In this document: positions 58,901 through 64,000 of the stretch, piece after piece
How positions within the stretch are numbered: position 1 is the first letter of the stretch
Layout of the letters: every line of letters starts with the position of its first letter
Assembly (NCBI GenBank): GCA_037954235.1
Contig: JBBMOA010000015.1
Location: 1,809,001-1,873,000, forward strand
Length of the DNA stretch: 64,000 nucleotides
Direction: 5' to 3'
From: Aulostomus chinensis
Taxonomy: Eukaryota > Chordata > Actinopteri > Syngnathiformes > Aulostomidae
Program-made: the position numbers and the translations under genes
Notes under the pieces: generated by a model
Told to the model about the DNA's origin: nothing
Database searches by the model: none
Seen by the model: the letters and a program-made list of their open reading frames with translations, nothing else

Positions 58901-61099
58901 GATCACAAGCCAGTTCTGGCCGAAGCGTAGTAATGATAAAGTTGTGCTTCTTTAGTTTTGAAAGAAAAACACACACATACAATTTATGTTAAATTCCCCT
59001 TTGTTCTTGCTGCTGTAACGTTGTAAATTTCCCCACTGTGGGAGGATTAAAGGTTCATCTTAACTTATCTTATTCATTCCGGGTCTTGCCAGATAAAAAA
59101 CAGGTCCGTTCGTGATGCATGCAGCGACGTGTCGATGCAGCGAGCCACTCTGAACATGTCCTTTACACAAGTCACAAACAAAAACATGCAACGTTCTGCT
59201 CTCATCGCAGGGTGATGAGGTCATCCAGCACTTCAAATGTCAGAAGCGCCACAGAATCGGCAGCTGGGACGAACACGTGATGCCTCGCGCGTCTCAGGCT
59301 TTCGAATTTTCGACTTCCCACAGCCAACAGTTTTCACTGGACGTTATGTTGTCAGTCTTATCAGATGTTGAATTCTTTCAACACAGTTGATTTATCGGTT
59401 CATGTGTGATCCAGCGTGAGGGTTGATGACTGCATCCGGTGGAGTCTCATTTCTGCGCCGCCCTTTGTGAAATTTCCACGAATCCGAAGATTTGTAACGT
59501 TTTGACTGAAGTTTTAAATAACAACTATGAAGTTAACAGTCAGGAATCCTCTTTCTAATCCTCTTTGTTCCATTCAAAGACAAATTTATTTACATTTTAG
59601 AAGATGCTGCTGACCTCACACAGTTTCCCACCTGGGCAATAATTAAAGCAGATATTAAAGCGTCTCGCTGTATTTTCCCTCCCTTGGAGACATAACTCCT
59701 ATCACAGGACTTGGCTCTGCTGATCTTCCCGTGGCGCCGACGAGGCCGCGGTCGCCACTTTGGTTCACTGAGCAATAAAGTCAGAGCAGATAGCAGTCAG
59801 AGCGAGAGCACTTGATCCAGTTAAGACTGAATTCAGCTCTACTCCAGTGGTCACGGTCGGCCTTTGCTCTCTTGTTGTGTTGTGTGAGCAAGATGCACAT
59901 TTTATCTCAGGCTGCCTCCCCACTGCACTTCTCCAGGGCCCAAACTGAGGTTAAACTTTCCCTCCTGTTGAAAAAGAACTGCTTTCTCCCCATCATCCTG
60001 TCTTTCTACCATCCACACCTTCTTTCTCAGGGACTTTTATCTTCCTCCTCTTCATATGGGTCCATTATTTTTCCTTGTTTACTGGAAGGACATGGCAGGT
60101 GTAAGCTGCTAGCGCTTATTTACTTCAGTCTGTTTGTGGTCAGTCCCCCTCGCGACACGACACTGCACCCGCCAGCGAGCTACTTCTGACAGATATGGAT
60201 CACCTTTTGATGAGTAGTTGTAAAGAAATACAACAAATATGAATATAAGATTTATTTCTCGCTGTACAATTTTATTTTGCGAGGGCACCATCGCCACATC
60301 CTTTATCCCCATCAACGACGATTATGATTGGCTCACAGAAATAAAACAGGCCAGAGCGCTTCTGTGGGAATAAATCACATTCATTCTTTATCTCAGGATG
60401 ATTTAAAAACCTTTTAAATTCCAGGATACCCTAAAAACGGAACATTACCTCTGCAGATCGGGGCTCTGTTTTTACGTGGGTCTTTTGGTTTGTTTGGCTG
60501 TTAGCAGAACCAAACAAAAACTACCAGCCAATGAGAGCACGTAACCGCAAGGCGGGTCATGGCGTGGCTCGTCGTTCAGTCTTAATGGAGAAAGGGGTGT
60601 TTGATTCCCAATAAATCTTCAGTTGATTTGTTAGTACGATCATCTTTATCTTTGAAAGCATCGTTCTGTTGCCACAATTAGAAAAGACTCCAAACCACCT
60701 GTTTTTTTGCTTTTTCTAGCGGTTTATATTTCACAAAGCTACAACGTCTGGACTCCCGACTGTTCACCTCCAGTCAGATGATAATTGTTTGGTAGACAGA
60801 CCAGTCGCTGGAATCCTTCCCGTCATGCCAGACGCTGATAATCGTGCTTAATCATGTTTAATAATCATCTCAACAAGAACAATTTCCTTGATATCACAGT
60901 TTCACGATGATGCCAATAATTATTGTCCCTATTAATAATTTAGACACAAAGAGACAAGAAGACGTTTAATGTACCGCAAGTGTCTCCTTAAAACAAAGAG
61001 ACCACCTTTCCTTTCATCTTCTTCCTTTCATCTTCTTTACTTGAAAGAACACACAATCTTTTTGGACCCTTCTGTCCTCTGTGAATGAGTCAGTGAGCT

Positions 61100-61452
61100 G
61101 AGACCAGCTGACCGCTAGTTAGCTTAGCACAATGAATAGTGGTGGGTGGGAAGTGTTAGCATGCCTTCATCAAAAATCTTGAATTCCACTGTTGTCCCAA
61201 ATGTTCTAATAATAGGAAAAATGATAACTAAAACAACAAAGGTGAAATATTTAAAATGAGGGACACTGAAATGTTAGAATCAGACACATAGCCGGAACTA
61301 CTTTCCTGACTGGGCGTAGTGATTTGACGCAGCAGCCAAAAAAGCTCCACTGTAACTTGGAACCTGATCTGTTTTGATGATGTTTGATAGATGTATGCTA
61401 ACACCTCCCACCCACTACCAGTCATTGTGCTAAGCTAACTAGCGTGGGTCTC
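61100..61452. mobile_element. Short non-autonomous element with about 50-bp terminal inverted repeats (copy B)
   Basis: The left end has CGCTAGTTAGCTTAGCACAA, then TGAATAGTGGTGGGTGGGAA and GTGTTAGC. The right end, GCTAACACCTCCCACCCACT, then ACCAGTCATTGTGCTAAGCT and AACTAGCG, is its near-perfect inverted complement. The core has no coding capacity. It is related to copy A at 49351-49730 and the truncated copy at 7600-7844. Confidence 0.75.
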
Positions 61453-64000
61453 CGCTCCCTGGAGAAGGGGTTCTGTCTTCTCGCCTGGCTCTGGAGACGA
61501 TGGGATATAAGACAGTTTCCCCCAAACTTGTCGTGCTCCTTTCCCTTTTCCCACTCGTAGTCACACTTGCCTTCACTCTCTCCTCACCTGTGTACCTCTC
61601 TGACCTGATGACAGGTGCTCCAGTGCGGTGGGGATGCAGCCTTTTTACTGTCCTTGCATGATGCCACTTCCAACTGTATTAATTCTGTTTGTACATCATC
61701 GGAGACCCTAAAAAGCAGCTGCTGCTAGTGCATGGCACATAAAGAAAGCAGTTATTTTCTTAATGCGCTTGCTGGGCAACAGCCATGTAGCAGTGGGAGG
61801 TTTGGATCACTTAGAATACGAGCTGGCCTACTTCACGTGGGCTCCCTCCAAGTCAGTCCCCCTTTAATTCTCTTAATTGGTTTCGTTTTTTTTTTGTTTT
61901 TTTGTTTTTTGTTTTGGTTTGTTAGTATTTCTTCCAGGTTTTTTTAGTCTTGGATGGATGTAGGAGAAGTTACTTTTAACTACAACATCTGCATTTGAGT
62001 TAGGCTTCTTGGTAGCATTTCCTGGAGCAGCTGCTCTTTAGTAAACATGTCCTGCGCTAAAATGTCACTGCACTACAAGTTGTGAATGCAGGGGAGGTTG
62101 AATTCATGTGTTTTGCTCAGAAATCAGTCACATACGTAAACGGCTTGAAACCCCAAAGTGGTGTGAATGCATCTCATGACGATGGCTCTGTGCAAACATC
62201 TCACGTCACCTGTTGCTCGGTGAATCTGGTCTGTCGCAACAGTTTGGCTCAGGCAATTTGGGTTCTCTGCTGGGCAGCCTCGGCACGCCAAGACTCACAA
62301 AGAAGCTGCATAGAGTTCAGTCATCATCTTTCCAGGCCAGAAACATCAGGCAAAATAAACCACGCCTTTGTAAACGTGTAGAAAAAGGCAGGTGTTGATG
62401 CATCCAAATCTCCCCGGCTAACTCTGGAGTCACACCAACAAACAGCTCCTGAATTTTGCAGTTTTGATAACATGAGTTCACCCATTCATTCATGTCATGG
62501 ACTTGGCCTTCATAACCAGCTTCTGTTGTGGATGTGTGGTTTTGCATGGGCCGCCCCCTCCCGCCATGACCAGTGGTGTCGCCCCCGCCGTCCTCATGTG
62601 CACACATCCTTATCACTGAAGAGCAAAACCTCCTGACGCTGTCCGTTTCCTAACACGCACACACAACCGTAGCTGCAACAGCAGACGCGCCCCGAAGGAA
62701 ACCCGGATCACAGTTAAAAGCCGTTTCTCACCAGTGAGATGCAAAAACACAGCGTGGCGATCGCCGTTCACCATCAGTTCTTTGTGTTGTTGCGTTGCGT
62801 CTGACCCTACAGTAAATACATGTGTGTAATCCCCCAAACGGGCAGGAAGGTTTTACTGTCACTCAGATTTTCAGTCAGGCCACTTCACCAACGTGAACGT
62901 TTTGATCGCATCAAAGGACAAAGCCAGAGAAGTGAAAGAATTCTGCTGACAGCTCACGCCAAGACCATATGATGTCATCAAATCCAAAGTGTCATCAGTT
63001 GTTCTTCGGTGAGATCAGGGTCTATCATACCCAGCTAGCAGATTTAATCGGAGTCCCTCCTCAGTTATGGATTTATTCTGACAAGCCAATGCGGGTGATC
63101 ACATGACCTCAGGACCGACAGAGCCGATCATGTTGAAAGTTTAGTTCCCTCCGATTTGATCCGACTCGTGTTTTATGCAACGCCTGGTAAAACAAAGTGG
63201 CGTTTCAGAGGACGTGTCACAAGAAGAAGTGAGTGAAGTCAGAGGTGTGGTGAGCTGCAGTCGTACGAAGAGGGCTGTCACTGTGCTTTTGTTCCTGTTG
63301 CCTGTAAAGTTGGATTTTACAGTAAAAACAAAAGAAAAATCATGCTTGGTTTGAAACGGCTTTTACTGGGCATCAAAGTGGAAGTGTTTCTGATCTGTCA
63401 ATCTGCAAATTCACTAAAGGACAAGGATTCAAGAGCGTAGTGGGTATGCTGTCACTGAGAGGCTGCGGCAGCGTCACCGCTCCGCTCAGCGAGCGGGCGG
63501 GCGGGTATTGAATTGTCAGTATTCCAGCGTTGGCTCTCGCCGCTAAAGACACACACCGTCAGACCCCAGAATGTCCATAATTTCTCCATTAACGACCTGA
63601 TGTTGTAAATAATGAGGCTTTTAAATCAGGTTTAGTGGCACTTGACGAGCGTACACTTGCTTACACCACTGGCCATTACAGACGATAAGAGCCCGACCCC
63701 GTGGATGTGGTCCTGCATCCAGGTTGTCATCTCTCGTATCCGAAGCTGTGCTACCGATGACTGAGTAACCCGTCTTTGTTTGTACTGAACCTACAGCAGA
63801 CCTGGACTGCCGTGTGTTTGAAACCACTTCCGTTATGTCCCTCATGTCCTTCATCCCATGCCTGCCATCACCTACGTCTCATCTGCTGTGCTACTAACAT
63901 GCTTCTTTTTTGCGTTAACCCCTTCCGTTTTTACTCCTTGATTTCTAATAACCTATCAGACTTGTTTTTTCTGTAATTCTGACCTATTTTTCCATCTCTT

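Larger units (their letters stand above)
58244..64000 (+). other. ncam1: ncam1 intron downstream of exon 14 (partial)
   Basis: It contains a CA microsatellite, a dispersed-repeat fragment (about 58680-58900) and a TIR-bearing element (61100-61452). I found no transmembrane exon of NCAM type (no GAIVGIL-like stretch), so the membrane and cytoplasmic exons lie beyond the window. Two acceptors lead into short in-frame stop-terminated reads and are discussed as possible alternative terminal exons. Confidence 0.75.

Noticed and set aside
63795..63898. Stop-terminated read in phase with exon 14 (A-D-L-D-C-R-V-F-E-T-T-S...)
   Set aside because: The acceptor is acceptable, but the read has no clear anchor signal and its pyrimidine tract is poor. 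It is weaker than the candidates at 60031 and 61561.

Overview
This window is vertebrate, almost certainly teleost fish, nuclear DNA. It contains short exons with consensus AG/GT boundaries inside long introns, dense CA/CT microsatellites, and dispersed repeats typical of fish genomes. The only gene supported by the sequence is ncam1 (neural cell adhesion molecule 1), on the + strand, and it is incomplete at both ends. I read 14 constitutive exons (2,019 coding bases, 673 codons, every junction in phase) from 16297 to 58243. They encode Ig1 to Ig5 and the two fibronectin type III (FN3) domains. The signal-peptide exon lies before the window. The transmembrane and cytoplasmic exons lie after it. 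I cannot tell from sequence alone which of the two possible teleost ncam1 co-orthologues this is.

Layout. 1-16296 is intron before the first visible exon. 16297-20154 holds Ig1 (exons 1-2 in the classic NCAM numbering), 20827-24772 Ig2 (exons 3-4), 25142-27956 Ig3 (exons 5-6), and 29764-38416 Ig4 (exons 7-8) with a 30-base VASE cassette between them at 33551-33580. 43370-43786 holds Ig5 (exons 9-10), 44226-46510 FN3-1 (exons 11-12), and 57756-58243 FN3-2 (exons 13-14). The 11.2 kb intron between exons 12 and 13 is where mammals carry the muscle-specific domain (MSD) mini-exons. Here it holds candidate exons of exactly 15, 48 and 3 bases with splice sites and compatible phase.

The most interesting content is this alternative-splicing architecture: VASE, the MSD-like set including a putative AAG three-base exon, and repeats placed against splice sites. 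A CT microsatellite of about 115 bases forms the polypyrimidine tract of exon 5. A CA repeat starts nine bases after the exon 1 donor, and another lies 37 bases after the exon 14 donor. A 51-bp triplicated repeat carries three perfect donor consensus sites, each in a potential hairpin. Downstream of exon 14 there are possible alternative terminal exons with in-frame stops, one of which might encode the GPI-anchored form.

Transposon-derived content includes a decayed Tc1/mariner element (about 36120-36995), two copies of a roughly 350-380 bp element with terminal inverted repeats of about 50 bp, and several common fish interspersed-repeat fragments. I found no second gene, tRNA, rRNA or CRISPR array.
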